Source of the DNA: Streblospio benedicti
Lineage: Eukaryota; Annelida; Polychaeta; Spionida; Spionidae
Reading direction: 5' to 3'
Length of the DNA stretch: 64,000 bases
Assembly: GCA_019095985.1 (NCBI GenBank)
Contig: CM032660.1
Coordinates: 8,331,763 to 8,395,762, forward strand
The position numbers were made by a program, and so were the translations under genes. Within the stretch, counting starts at the first letter, position 1, and every line of letters begins with the position of its first letter. Of the stretch, positions 10,712 through 21,654 are shown piece by piece. The notes below the pieces were generated by a model. That model ran no database searches. It had not been told where the DNA came from and worked only from the letters and a program-made list of their open reading frames with translations.

Positions 10712-10799
10712 CTGTGGACAGAGGAGACGAAACAGTAGTTTAATTGTTCTTTTATCTTTTGCAATGAATACTGAAATGGTATTTGAATGCCCGGTTTAA

Positions 10800-11100
10800 C
10801 GCTTGCCATGAGAAATCAAATCAATCCTGGAAAAGAACATTGTAAGGCGGATATTGCAGTAAGTGAACCATTGTTGAAAGATTATTTGCCACATTGATCC
10901 GTATCAGCAATTGATGGATCACAGATTCTAGATGATAAATCAAAAGAAAAATTTATATATGATTTTACACACCATGCATGAATATGAAAGACGAACTGAA
11001 CGATGATTAGTACCAGGTCAATTTTGGAGAAAAAGGTGAAGGTCAGATGACACAAAACAGTCAACTCGCCATCACCACCAGATGCTATGCATAGACAGTG
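10800..11100. other. Spacer, nothing identified
   Basis: AT-rich sequence without recognisable coding or repeat content. Confidence 0.5.
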
Positions 11101-11107
11101 GTCTAAG

Positions 11108-11288
11108 ACACGGTGAAACCTCTACCCGGGCAACCTTTGGGACCAGCGTTTTAGGTGGTCTCAATAGAGGTGGTCTCTATTCAGAGGTTCATTTGGGTAG
11201 CTTTATGAAGGTCTGGGGACCGTGAAAAGTGGTCGTATTATAAAGATGGTCTCAATAGAGGTTGTCTTAATTGGGAGGCTTTACCGTA
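11108..11288 (+). mobile_element. MITE family 1 copy
   Basis: About 180 bp, with decayed ends (CGGTGAAACCTCTACC at the left, GGAGGCTTTACCGTA at the right). Family internal motifs are TGGTCTCAATAGAGGTGGTCTC, split over the two arms, and CTTTATGAAGGTCTGGGGACC. Closely similar in layout to the copy at 49147-49330. Confidence 0.8.
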
Positions 11289-11884
11289 CAAACAGGGCTG
11301 TCATGTGATGTTTTGATATTGATGTTGGTCACAGTCAGATTAGGGAGGGGGATGATAGGGGGCGTCATGATGTCTTGCAGGATGTCTTGAATAGTTCTGC
11401 TAATAGGTGGGAGATGCATGCATTGCTTGCGTGTAGGGGGATCCTGGATCTTCTACAGTACGTGTGACGTGAGAAACGTTTGACTTCCAGGTACACAACG
11501 TAATCCACGTCACACGTATGACGTTTACATTATAAGACGGACGACCCTTCATAATGGATTGCCATCCAACTGTCAGCCATCAAGATGACCTAGCTTGTGC
11601 AATGCACAAGCTGATCTGATTGAAAGGTAAAGCCATAGCATAATGCACAAACCCCGACAGCAGGGCGAAGAAATTGCCGTCTTTTAATACCCGCCTCCTT
11701 TGCCAGGCGGTGCCATTGCCCACCCACAACTTACTCCCATGTATAGGTAAGTGCTTACAATTGTTTTTAGTTGCTTGTTCCAGGTCATAAAGCACAATTT
11801 ATTATAATACTGATATTTCATTTGAAGTGTAAAAATGTATATAACCTTATAAATAACAATGCATCATTCAACAGTGTAAAAATG

Positions 11885-12067
11885 TACAGTAGAACATCTG
11901 TACTAAAACCACAAGAGTAACTAACTACAACTGGTGTCAATATAGAGGTGGTCTCTATAGAGCCTCCTTCAGATTCCTTTATGAAGGTTTGTGGGTGTGA
12001 TAATTCGTCTTATTATGAACGTGGTAGAGAGATGGTCTGAATTAGAGGTTCTAACAAGGTTACTGTA
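11885..12067 (+). mobile_element. MITE family 1 copy
   Basis: Begins TACAGTAGAACATCTG and ends AGAGGTTCTAACAAGGTTACTGTA (split here: AGAGGTTCTAAC, then TTACTGTA). It has the GGTCTCTATAGAG motif and CTTTATGAAGGTTTG. Moderately diverged. Confidence 0.8.
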
Positions 12068-12489
12068 ATTGTTATTATGTAAAGTGTATTTTTCTTTGGA
12101 CGAAAACCAGTCTCTGGGTTTGGGGTGGTTGGCAATTACATTTGTAGCTCAAACAGCATGCTTCTTGTTTTCCACACTCTGACATATTCAATCCACGAAA
12201 TATTATATTGTGATCAATTGATATATTGAGAGTATATAAGAGCTTCCGCCAAAGTTCGTGTATATGCAGAACCCAACATGAGGGGCTTCATTTAATTATT
12301 AATCACGGGTTGCATAGAACCCCCCCCCCCGAAAAACTCCAACTTTATGTAGGGTGCCTTAAAAATATGGGGTCAGTCTGAAGAACTCATAATAAACTTA
12401 GGGGCGGGGGTCTGCATATTTCACACAAATTTAGGTGTGTTCTTGATAATAACACCATAATGGACAATGATTTAAGTTATCATACCTCC

Positions 12490-13800
12490 ATAAGTGTCAT
12501 GAAGTGCATGATATTCACAAAGTGTAAAATAGGTTTATGTGTATATAGTATATAAATATATAGTATGTAGTATATGATATGCTAAGATGGTACTGTTGGT
12601 AGTTTTTTGGAATTGACTTATTTCGTTATATGGTAGCAGAGCATTAAAGATCCCTTAAATTGATTGAAGATGTCGTCAGAAATGCAAGAGCTGATAGAAC
12701 TTTGAAAGAAGCTTGGGTATGAAGGTGACAAATTATAAATGTTTGTAAAAGAACAACAAAACTTACAGAGAGAAGAAAGAGTTGCTAAGCGGGAAGAGGC
12801 CAAGAGGAAGAGGGAAGCTGAAGAGATTAAGACAAAGAGATTTTGAACTGAAGAAACTGGAACTCGAAATTCAAGAGGGAAAAAAAGATAGAATAATAAA
12901 AGAAAAGGAACTCGAAATTCAAGAGAGGGAAAAGAAAGAAGATGGTATAATAAAAGAAAATGAGCGACAAAGGAAACATGAAGAGATGAAGGAGATGGAA
13001 CTGCAAAATGGCATGAGAGGAGGTGAAGACAGCAAGAAAGCTGGTAAGCAGAATGACTCGTGTGTAAAGAAAATGGCAAGTGAAATAAGAAAAAAGATGG
13101 GACCTTTAAGGAAAAGGCTCTTAGACCACATAGAAAAAAATATCACAGATTGTTGAAGAACTGAGAACAACTAGAATATCACAATTGAATGACAGAATTT
13201 ACAGATTGGCTTATTCTCAATCGAGGGTAAATACTTTTAGTGTGCAATACAAACAGATAAATGAACAGCTGCACGGAGTTGTTAAGAATGAGAAGGTTAC
13301 AGTTGATGAAGAGGCTGCGATTGTAGAAGAAATTCTATATGAGGCAGAAGAAGCTTTAGAAGCGAGCACAGTCGCAATGGTAACACTTGAGGAGCAGGTT
13401 CTTTAAGAATTGCAAAAGTACCACAAGATGAAAATGGAAAATTTAATGTGCTAACACAACAATTTCATAGTGGAACATCAAAATCAAAAAGAGAGGTGTG
13501 TGCATCTATCAAATATGGAGCTTCAGAAGTTGGCAGATGAAGATGCAATGAAAGATGTTTCAGATTATAACGAAATAATTCAACTCGTTTTTTCTCTATA
13601 TTCTTTCTCATTTTATTATTTTTGTGCGTTCTCTTTCCTTTCTAACTCTACAATAATCAACACCAAAAAACCCTCCCAAACAGTACCATCTTTGCATATC
13701 ATATACTACATACTATACTAATACTTATATACTATATACACATAAACCTATTTTACACTTTGCGAATATCATGCACTTCATGACAATAAGCCCACAATAT
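12490..13800 (+). mobile_element. Broken LTR-retroelement fossil with terminal repeats in inverted orientation
   Basis: An LTR-like block at about 12497-12630 (starting TGTCATGAAGTGCATGATAT) is followed directly by TGGTAGCAGAGC, which matches a primer-binding site for initiator methionine tRNA. Then comes a lysine/glutamate-rich, coiled-coil, gag-like region (about 12670-13560). The LTR block recurs at about 13569-13795 in inverted, not direct, orientation and with extra bases. No protease, reverse transcriptase or integrase remains between the ends. The leading charged region is like Ty3-type gag, but the following part could also be BEL/Pao-like, so the family is left open. The element is clearly broken and incomplete; the level of decay suggests an old copy. 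The inverted end may come from a second element or an inversion. Confidence 0.65.
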
Positions 13801-13829
13801 AAGTAGCCCCCCCCCCCCGGGTTTCATTT

Positions 13830-14450
13830 AGTAAAATAGTGGCATAAAAAGTGTCCTACATCGGTATATGAATTAAGCGCCGTGCCCACTTTAGACGTTT
13901 AAAAACGTTACTTTATCAATATTTTATGCTGTCCGCATAAGACAGAACGATAGACGAAATATGCGTGTCTGTGGCCATAGTAAAGGATGTTAAAGAAGTT
14001 ACTTTCAAGGTGGGGTAGCCAACCAGTGTAATTTTGTGAGCCTTGAGTGGTAATAAAAACGCAGCCTTGAATTCAAAGTTTTACAAGACTATGGAATGGA
14101 TACCTATCTATGCTTTAATCTTATGCATATTTCAAACGTATGATTCAGTATTCATGTTATATGTATATGCATGTTTCTATTGTGTGAAATAAACTATTAT
14201 TATAAACATAGGGTCGTTCCCTAGCAACGATCTGTGCCAATCTAGCATTATTGCATGATGTAAAGTGCCATTCAGTGTTATTGTAGGAGTTATAGCGAAA
14301 GTTTACTCCTGTACAATTGATAAGCATCTCTCTTTCTCAATCCGCAGTACCCAGACTGCCAGAAGAGGCTTAGAAGGTCCTGTTGAAGATAGGAGGCACA
14401 TGAGGTCCTGTTAAAAACCGGAGGATTTTTTGGTAGCATGATGTCCGTCC
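13830..14450. other. Spacer, nothing identified
   Basis: No gene recognised. A run of C residues (13807-13818) sits at the edge of the LTR fossil. Confidence 0.5.
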
Positions 14451-14451
14451 A

Positions 14452-15015
14452 TTGTAAACACCACCCAGTGTGGATTTATTTTTTCTGTAAATGGAGAATA
14501 TATCAAAGTCATATCTGCATTTTTTACAAACAGTTTATATAGATAAAATTACCTTTGGTCAAACGTTAATACAGTAAAAAAAAACCTATTCGAGTCCATG
14601 TTACTCTCCTCAACCAAACCAGCCTTTGGTGTATTGTCTTGAAGCTTTCTGCATCAGAACCAGTATATGCCTGTCAAGAATCAATGAGGGAAATCTGCTT
14701 ACAGAGAGCAAATGGATTTCTGAGGAAAATAGTCCCCAGGCAGAGAAATGGTGAACAGCCAACTTAAATTGAGAACATTAATTACATTCACTGAACAGAG
14801 GACGGAATATTTGATTTAATAAACAAATGCACAGAGATATCCTTGTCTTATCAGATCTAACCACCACATTTGCTATACTGATTATGTAAACTACCCAGTG
14901 GGGACTTAATTTTTCTGTAAATGGAGAATACATTAAAGTCATATCTGGTCACATTTGGTATCAAATTCAAAAACAGAACCCCCAAAACAGTTTATGCTGG
15001 TAAAATGGGTTTGAA
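14452..15015 (+). repeat. Duplicated block, two copies about 430 bp apart
   Basis: About 14452-14570 and 14883-15015 share ACCCAGTGTGGATTTA-like starts, a TTTTTCTGTAAATGGAGAAT core, AAAGTCATATCTG and ACAGTTTATG.TGG/ATAAAAT. The pair lies next to a second duplicated pair (about 15045-15140 and 15795-15915), so a larger local duplication is likely. Confidence 0.7.
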
Positions 15016-15044
15016 ACGCTTTAAGACTACTCCAAAATCCCAGG

Positions 15045-15300
15045 GCGACCATCCGATTTCGCCTCCCGGGCCGGAGCCTCCTCAGTCATGAGTGGATTCT
15101 ACTTGCGGCACTTCATAAGGTCCTTATTGACTTCGTGGTATTCACACATGTACGTGTCTTGCAATATGTACAGGACTCCAAGGTCAGACAGATGTTGCAG
15201 AATGTGCTAGCTCCCCCTGCTTAAACGGGGGGACGTGTGTTGATGGGGTGAACCAATACACATGCACATGTCCTGCATAATATACTGGACTAGACGAAGA
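15045..15300 (+). pseudogene. Decayed EGF-like repeat exons
   Basis: At 15191-15290 one frame reads [20 protein letters not shown] then NQYTCTCPA, a stop in the place of the usual glycine, then YTG. This is a calcium-binding EGF module with all six cysteine positions but the last. Immediately upstream (about 15145-15190) [15 protein letters not shown] reads as the end of a preceding EGF module. Further upstream (15045-15140) a more decayed block could be its start, but it contains stops. EGF arrays occur in Notch-like, fibrillin-like and many adhesion proteins, and the parent gene cannot be named. The block at 15795-15915 is a diverged DNA-level copy of 15045-15140. Confidence 0.7.
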
Positions 15301-15493
15301 TTTAATACTAGTTTCGCATCTCTTTGTCATAGTCTCGAGTGAGCATCTTCAATGATAAAAGTCCACAGTTTATAAGGGTTACTCCTAAAACGTTTAGAGA
15401 GTAATTTTCTGTGCATAGGATTGTATAGAAATATTATTATTTTAGCTTACTAGCTTACTCATCAGTCCAATAGCGTTTGCTCTAATTTTCAGA

Positions 15494-15600
15494 CAGGTTC
15501 CATGTCCAACCCGGAGTGTGGTCAATGGTTCAAATACAGTTAAATGTTCATCAGCTGAAAGCAACTCGACAAATTGGAGGCGGTACGGACAAAACGTCTA
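15494..15600 (+). other. Possible decayed sushi-like exon
   Basis: The frame QVPCPTRSVVNGSNTVKCS is open to a TAA at about 15600. A V-P-C-P start followed by N-G could be the beginning of a sushi/CCP module, which would fit its EGF-like neighbour, but the later cysteines and tryptophan of that module are not in register. Weak. Confidence 0.2.
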
Positions 15601-15794
15601 AAAACTGGTATTTTGAGTTTAATACAATATGATCATCTGTCAAAAAAGGGCAGAAAAATGAGCAAGGCCAAGGGCTGCAAACTCAACATTGTACAAGGCA
15701 GACCTGGCGCAGACGTGCAAATTGACAACTAGCACGCAGAACTTGGTCAGACGTGGCTAGTAAGTGCGACTTTATGTGGATGACCTAAAGACTA

Positions 15795-15960
15795 GTCCAG
15801 AATCCCCAACGCACGTGACTGTCTGATTCTGCCTCCGGGACAGAGCCTCTTCCTTCATGCAGAGATTTTATGAAGGGAACTTCATACAGGTCCTTGTTGA
15901 CGCTGTGGTATTCAGAGTTGAAAGATGTGAAGATAAAGTGAAGATTTTCACAACTTACCC
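15795..15960 (+). repeat. Diverged second copy of the EGF-flank block
   Basis: It shares with 15050-15140 the series TTCTGCCTCC.GG, AGAGCCTC.TC, TTCAT..AGGTCCTT.TTGAC and GTGGTATTCA. Identity is roughly two thirds by eye. An open frame (15857-16108, +) crosses it, but no EGF cysteine pattern is kept. Confidence 0.55.
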
Positions 15961-15969
15961 AAAGAACTT

Positions 15970-17190
15970 GTGCACAGGTCCCCAACAAGTCTCTCCGAAG
16001 GCCAGATTCGGGCCCCAAAGAGAGCAGTATCGTATAGTAATACGGAAAGCACTGGTGGCAGTGTGCCCCCCACTCTGCCGAGAACCTGGGCTCCCAGGGC
16101 CCAATTAAAAGCGAAGCGCAGGATGGTTAGCAAGGATCCAACTTTGCAACGGTTGCTATTTGCGAAAAGAGTGGAAGACTGCAATTCTTGTATAGTGAAT
16201 AAACAGCTGTCGAGTGCTCCATCAGCATGTGGCTATCGCCAATGGCTTCACGGGAGTACGATGAAGACATGGACCGAAGGAAGGCTGGAGGCACGCACGC
16301 CGAAAAGTTTACTCTTTCCCGAACCACCAAAATTAAGTGACGCACCAAAGAAGGTACGCGAGATGCAGAGATTTTAACTAAAACAGATTTCAATAATACT
16401 TTATGCATAATCATATCTCCCTACTATATACGCAGTGGTTGGTATGAACAAGGACTTGTAAACTAAAGGCATTGTGAGTGACAAAGCCGCGAAAACTGAC
16501 TATAGTACTTTAAGTAGCCTTAGTCAACAGACCGCTTTAAACCACAATAAAAGATAGTAGATTTTCTTGTTTTGATGGACATTAATAGATTAGTTTTCAC
16601 ATTTTGAAGATTATATATAATTACGCAATAGTGCTGGTAATTTAATTAGATAATTGTGTTAAATGCAAATCTAAATTAACTAGGCATGCTCATTATTCTA
16701 TTGTGGCATATGCCATTATTCTACTATTTATTTTACCAATTTTGTAGTAGTATGTTTATTTTGTTGTTGAAAATATAATACTTATTTGATAATGTATGCA
16801 GCTTTTATTTTTCTATTAGTTTGTTGGATTGAATATTACTGGAGTAGGAACAGTGATTGTTTGAAAATTTCAATTATAAACTGATACAGATGTTTGTGCT
16901 ATGGGTGTGTGAGTTTGTGATTGCAATAATATGTCATTAAAGACAGTATAAGTGAAACTTGATTGTTAAATTATAGGTTACATTTAATCAACTACTGGAA
17001 TTCTAAGAAAGATATATCAACCTAACTCCTTGAATTTTTAAATTTATTGTGTTGGTGTTTGTATTACTTTTTATATGCTTTTTATGCAAAATATGAAAAT
17101 ATATACAGAATGTAAACGTTTTCGACCTGGGTCCTATTAATCAAATTCTATTGAAAGTCTAAAATACCATTGCCAGCAGTCTACTTAACA
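15970..17190. other. Spacer, no supportable gene
   Basis: A 135-codon frame (15970-16377, +) lies in locally less AT-rich sequence but has no recognisable motif. An overlapping frame starts MASREYDEDMDRRKAGG near 16245 and is short. From 16400 on the sequence is AT-rich with no features. Confidence 0.45.
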
Positions 17191-17675
17191 GTTAAGAGCT
17201 GTTAGACCGCAAAACATACCCAGCCGCAAAACATAACCAGTTATGTTTTGCGTTAACGCAAAACGTAACCATTCCCCCGAAAATGGACCTGGTGATGCAA
17301 AATATAACCACTGCCGCAAAATATAACCTCAGCAAATGTACGCTACTTTTAACATACAGCAGAGAATATTTTTGTTTACTAGCCTACGAGGGTATCAGAT
17401 ATATTTAATTTACCTTCCATAGAAACTTTTACAACAAAAGAACAGTGCACTTATATACTGCCGTTACTTAAACGCACACATAGCAGTTTTCTTTGCTACT
17501 GAACTGCAAGGGCCGAGGCAAATGATTCCAGTGCAAGATATTGAAATTTGAGCTAACGCCAAGTGAAGTGTACCAAGATGCGTGCCTATGCTCACACACC
17601 CAGTGTACACTTCTTTCTAAGTGCCACGTGTTCCCCTCCCATTTCACGCCATCAGCGGTCATGGTATCTTTAGTA

Positions 17676-18829
17676 TCTATATATATAAAGGAAGAGGCGG
17701 TTTTTTGCGTCACAAAAGGCTTTTTAACCACAAGACGTACACACTTCAAACTATGCATGTAAAATCAGGACATCTTGGTGGTCGTTATAATATCACATTT
17801 CAAACCAAATAAATTGGTTTTAATGATAAAAAACAAGAAAAAAGAATTTCTAGAAAGGTTCCTTACAGGGCCATGTTTGTTAAAGGTACGTAATACGTTA
17901 AACGTTTGTATATGTCAAACGGGTACGTTGCACGTCACACGTACGTAGTCATACAACGAGAGAACTGGGGGGGGGTGATTGTGATGGCGGTGCATTTTAT
18001 CTGCTCCGGACCTGTTTTGAGGAGGGGTGTAGGCAGAAAGGGTGTGTGTGTGTTCATATGGTGGGGGGTGAGGGTAAGGGCGGACATGGCTGGTGGTGAG
18101 GCAGGGAGGAGCATTTTATATGTTCCAGATCTCATCAATTTCAACACGAGCAGCAGCAGAAAGGGGGTGATTGAGATGCACATTTAATGGTCTGCACGTG
18201 TTTACCAGGGGTAGGAGTAGCTGGAGGGAGGGTTATTAGAGGGATCAAGCATTGTCACATACATGTAGTGTGTTAATGGCAGTCACGTATGACTGTGGGA
18301 GGAAAGTGATGAAGATGTATTCAATCTTTCCCAGAGCTGTATAGTGGCGGGAGCTGGTGTGAGGGATGTGGGACAGGGGAAAGAATGGGAAGGGAGGAGC
18401 ATCTCATCCGTTTCAACCAGAGCAGCAGCAGAAATGGGGTGCATTAGTTATGGACCTGTTTATATGGGGATGGGGTAGAGCGGGTTGGGGAGATAAGTGG
18501 GGGTGGAGGTGGCGGTGGAAGGAAGGGTAGGGATGAGTAGGACATTAAATCTGCTCCGCACGTGTTTACAATGGGTAGCAGTAGCCGGGGGGAGGGATAT
18601 TAGAGGGATCAATCATTGCCATATTTAGTACATTTAGTGTGTAAATGGCTGTGACATATGACGATGGCAGGACGGTGATGGAGGTGTATTTAATCTGTCA
18701 CAGACCTGTATACTGATGAGAACTGAGTCGAGGGATGTGGGACAGGAGGAAGGATGGGGAGGGAGGAGCATTTAATGTGTTACGGATCTCATCTGGTTCA
18801 ACCCGAGCAACGCCGGGTCAACAGCTAGT
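17676..18829 (+). mobile_element. Non-autonomous Helitron, 1,154 bp
   Basis: The 5' end is TCTATATATATAAAGG, preceded by A (17675). The 3' end is a GC hairpin ACCCGAGCAACGCCGGGT, then CAACAG and the terminal CTAG, followed by T (18830). TC at the 5' end, a stem-loop shortly before a CTRR end, and insertion between A and T are the accepted marks of Helitrons. The element has no Rep/helicase coding region, so it would depend on an autonomous relative. Its interior is G-rich on this strand, unlike the AT-rich surroundings, and consists largely of tandem units (listed separately). It sits inside the TIR element at 17194-19482 and is therefore younger than it. Confidence 0.85.
17985..18790 (+). 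repeat. Tandem units inside the Helitron
   Basis: Two long units (about 18185-18420 and 18545-18790) share GGGTAG.AGTAGC.GG, TTAGAGGGATCAA.CATTG, TAGTGTGT.AATGGC, GAGGGATGTGGGACAGG and GGGAGGGAGGAGCAT. A third, shorter relative lies at about 17985-18165 (GCATTTTATCTGCTCCGGAC, then GGCAGGGAGGAGCATTTTAT). The GAGCAGCAGCAGAAA motif occurs at the end of two units. The unit length is roughly 350 bases. Confidence 0.75.
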
Positions 18830-19489
18830 CTACTATAAAAACAGATGGCGCCCGAGGTTGTTATACATTCTGAGACATACAAAGAGTCACGTGCTACCGT
18901 AAAAGGAGATGCACTCCTTGCAAAGGAGAAAGGTCAAACTCAAACATGGATGGTGCCGCTTCCTTAATCATAGATGTAATAATTGATTGTTACAGTTAGG
19001 GCTACAGATATTCCTGTGTCTCGTCACATTGCAAGCCACATATGCGCACACCACGTCTGACCTCCATACACCCTAAGATCAAACATGTCGGCATATATAA
19101 TGGCTTCCCATTCTACAGATTTGTTGCCAATATTGTACTCATACACAACCCACACAAATGCAGCAGTAAACTTACATATTTTAAACCAGTTTTAGACATT
19201 ATGCACTCGAGTCTACACTCTGCTGTAAGAGTTTGTGTGGGAAAAAATGTCATTTATTCCTGGTATGTGCCATGCAAAGTTCTGTAAAAATGAGTAGTCG
19301 GCAATTTGGTGATTTCCCCCACAAACTAACCTGCTGGGTACACCTTGGTTACAAGTTGCGTCAGTGGTTATATTTTGCGTCACCAGGTCCATTTTTAGGG
19401 CTGTGGTTATATTTTGCGTTAACGCAAATCACAACTGGTTATATTTTGCGTTGGTTATATTTTGCGGTTTAACAAGAGCTTAGATAAAT

Positions 19490-20017
19490 TAAAATACAAT
19501 AAGCAGTGCAACCGGGCGTAATCCATTAGGTGAAACGTGGACCAAGAATATTACGGCGCTCAAGAAGCAAGGGAGCACAATAAGAATTCTATATCTCCTG
19601 AAGCTGCAACTTACAAGTAGTATCAACTAAATTAATTCGGGAATGAGCATCTGGCCTCTCACACATGGTGTCACTCACACCTTCAAAGCATAGACATGAA
19701 AAAAACGCTAATGAACGTGACTTAACCACAGTATCCACTAAATGTGTGAGTATTGCAGTAAGTATAGCCTCTATAGGTGTATGAAACACTAAAAAAAAGT
19801 TGGGACCACAATTATGCAAGGAATCAGTAAAAGTTATTCTGAATAATGATAATCCAAGTGATGATATAACTAGCCATTGAGCATTTCAGAAGACAAGAAA
19901 AGTTAGCTTTTAGTGGATAAATGTACTTTGGTTGAAGGGACTGCAAGCCAAATGAAGTTATTGTTCGAGTAAGTACTAAATAAATACCAATAATGTTAAT
20001 AAATGTATAAGACTACC
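19490..20017. other. Spacer, nothing identified
   Basis: No gene or repeat recognised. Confidence 0.45.
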
Positions 20018-20155
20018 CAATGTGACTGGCCACAAATGGTATCAAACGAGAGGTGCTCTCTTTAGTTTCAATTTGGTCGATTTTTGGAAGTTTTGGGACC
20101 CATGAGGGATGGTCTTATTATAGAGGCGGTCTCAACAGAGATTTGGTCATAATAG
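20018..20155 (+). mobile_element. MITE family 1, decayed copy
   Basis: It keeps TGTGACTGGCCACAAATGGT, GGTCTTATTATAGAGGCGGTC and TCAACAGAGA, which are internal family motifs. Both terminal TACAGTAGAACC arms have decayed. Confidence 0.55.
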
Positions 20156-20159
20156 GTGT

Positions 20160-21490
20160 GTGGATACAGAAATCTGTTTGTTGGAAGGACTTTCTTTCCT
20201 TTAATTTAATGTATATGTGGATGTATCATATTAATTTTGTACTACATTGTCATGTGTTTAAACAGGTCATTTTAGAGTTTGTAACCGTTAAGTTGCCAAT
20301 AGGTTTGTTTGGGAGAAGACAAATTACATTCTATCACAATGAAAAAAAGTGTGTTACAGAGTTGGGTCTCTAATAAAGAAATCCACACCATGTATACATA
20401 CATTAAAACTTTACGTGCACAAGGTGGCTCTCCTGTACAACATAATAAAACACCTGGTGAGTTAATTGGCGTACATCAGGCCATGAATCCAGCATTGCAC
20501 ACCAGGCACTATCTGCGCAAAGTGGCCTCTTAGAAAGGCCATCAGGCTCAGGTGATATGGTGAAGACTGCGGGGAGGGTCTAAACATTCTACAGTGGAAC
20601 CTCCATTAGTATGTAGTAGGGCAGATTTGTATGCACCGAACTGTATAAGAATACCTTTTAGTGAGCTCTAGATTGTTCTTAAAGAGACTGCAACTAGTCA
20701 CCAGAATGTGGACTCCCATAAAATGGAGGTGAATCCATAAGCTCCAACGTTTACCTTATAATCAATCCTGTGTGCTCTAGGAATAAAATAAAATCCTTTC
20801 TAAAGTATGTAAATGATTTACCTATTACAGGTCACCATAGCTATTTTGAAGTTTAAGCAACATTAGCCACTTTGCTCATTCAGAAGGTTGCGTGTTCAGA
20901 TCTTAGGATGGTCAAAGGTTAAATTAGCGTACTATAGATTCACAACTAATTCTGCTTTCTTACATGTATGCATTACATTCATTATTATGATGTTCCACTC
21001 CATCCATCAGTGGAACGTCATAGCAATGAACTATGCACTACATGTTTTACAGTAAAGATGATATGACCTGTATAGGCTGTATGTGAATAGGTTACATTTC
21101 AATTCAGAACACTCTTGATAATTATTATGCGAGCAATAGAGGACTAATTGGAGATTGACCAATAAAACAACTTCAAATTACACAAACTATAATCAATCTC
21201 CAAATGCTCAAACTAACCGTACTATAGTTAAAGTAGAGAAAAAGCGTAGGACTTCAAAATAACTCACTTTGAGTGGTGTACACATGCTCCCAGTAACTTG
21301 ATGCTAACTACGTTAGAAGCGTCGATACTCTAACATTTATCACTGTTAGTCGAGGTTCGCCATGTGTTTGGCATAGAGACCTCATCAACGACGTGTCTAG
21401 ACTATTGGTTGTGATGCAACTTTATGATGCAAAACAAATATTGGTCTTTCGCAGTTGATTTGAAATGTTGCGTAGAGCCTGAACACCCAC
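20160..21490. other. Spacer with faint MITE traces
   Basis: CTACAGTGGAACCTCCATTA at about 20588 resembles a family 1 left end but has no matching right end nearby. Short open frames (20053-20373, 20309-20533, +) have no recognisable domain. Confidence 0.4.
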
Positions 21491-21493
21491 TAG

Positions 21494-21654
21494 CTGTACC
21501 CCTATAAAAAAGACCACTTCTATGAGACTATCTGAGCTGTGCAAATCATTGAAAGAGACTAGAGACTAGCCAACCTTGTAGAGACCACCTTTGTATAGAG
21601 ACCACTTGACACCAGTCCTCTTCCCTGGATGGGTCTCCGTGGAGTTCTACTGCA
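21494..21654 (-). mobile_element. MITE family 1, decayed copy
   Basis: It holds AAAGACCACTTCTATGAGAC, GTAGAGACCACCTTTGTATA and the end GGAGTTCTACTGCA. The layout follows the family in the inverse reading. Confidence 0.55.

Larger units (their letters stand above)
17194..19482. mobile_element. 2.3 kb element with long terminal inverted repeats, split by a Helitron
   Basis: The left end (17194-17345) and the right end (19340-19482, inverted) match over about 150 bases. Matching pieces are AAGAGCTGTTAGACCGCAAA against AAGCTCTTGTTAAACCGCAA, then AATGGACCTGGTGA, then CGCAAAATATAACC. Each arm holds three or four subterminal copies of GCAAAATATAACCA and a near palindrome TTTGCGTTAACGCAAA. Such clusters are typical binding sites for a DNA-transposon transposase. 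No transposase frame is recognisable between the arms, so this is probably a non-autonomous element. Its former interior (about 17346-17675 and 18830-19339) is interrupted by the Helitron. The superfamily is not determined. Confidence 0.8.

Noticed and set aside
12618-13079. 153-codon - strand frame rich in Ser, Phe and Leu
   Set aside because: It is the antisense of the purine-rich coiled-coil region of the LTR fossil.
15970-16377. 135-codon + frame in a less AT-rich patch
   Set aside because: No domain recognised and overlapping frames on both strands are equally open.
17906-18187. Overlapping frames of 93 (+) and 82 (-) codons
   Set aside because: Both lie in the tandem units of the Helitron and reflect its G-rich composition.
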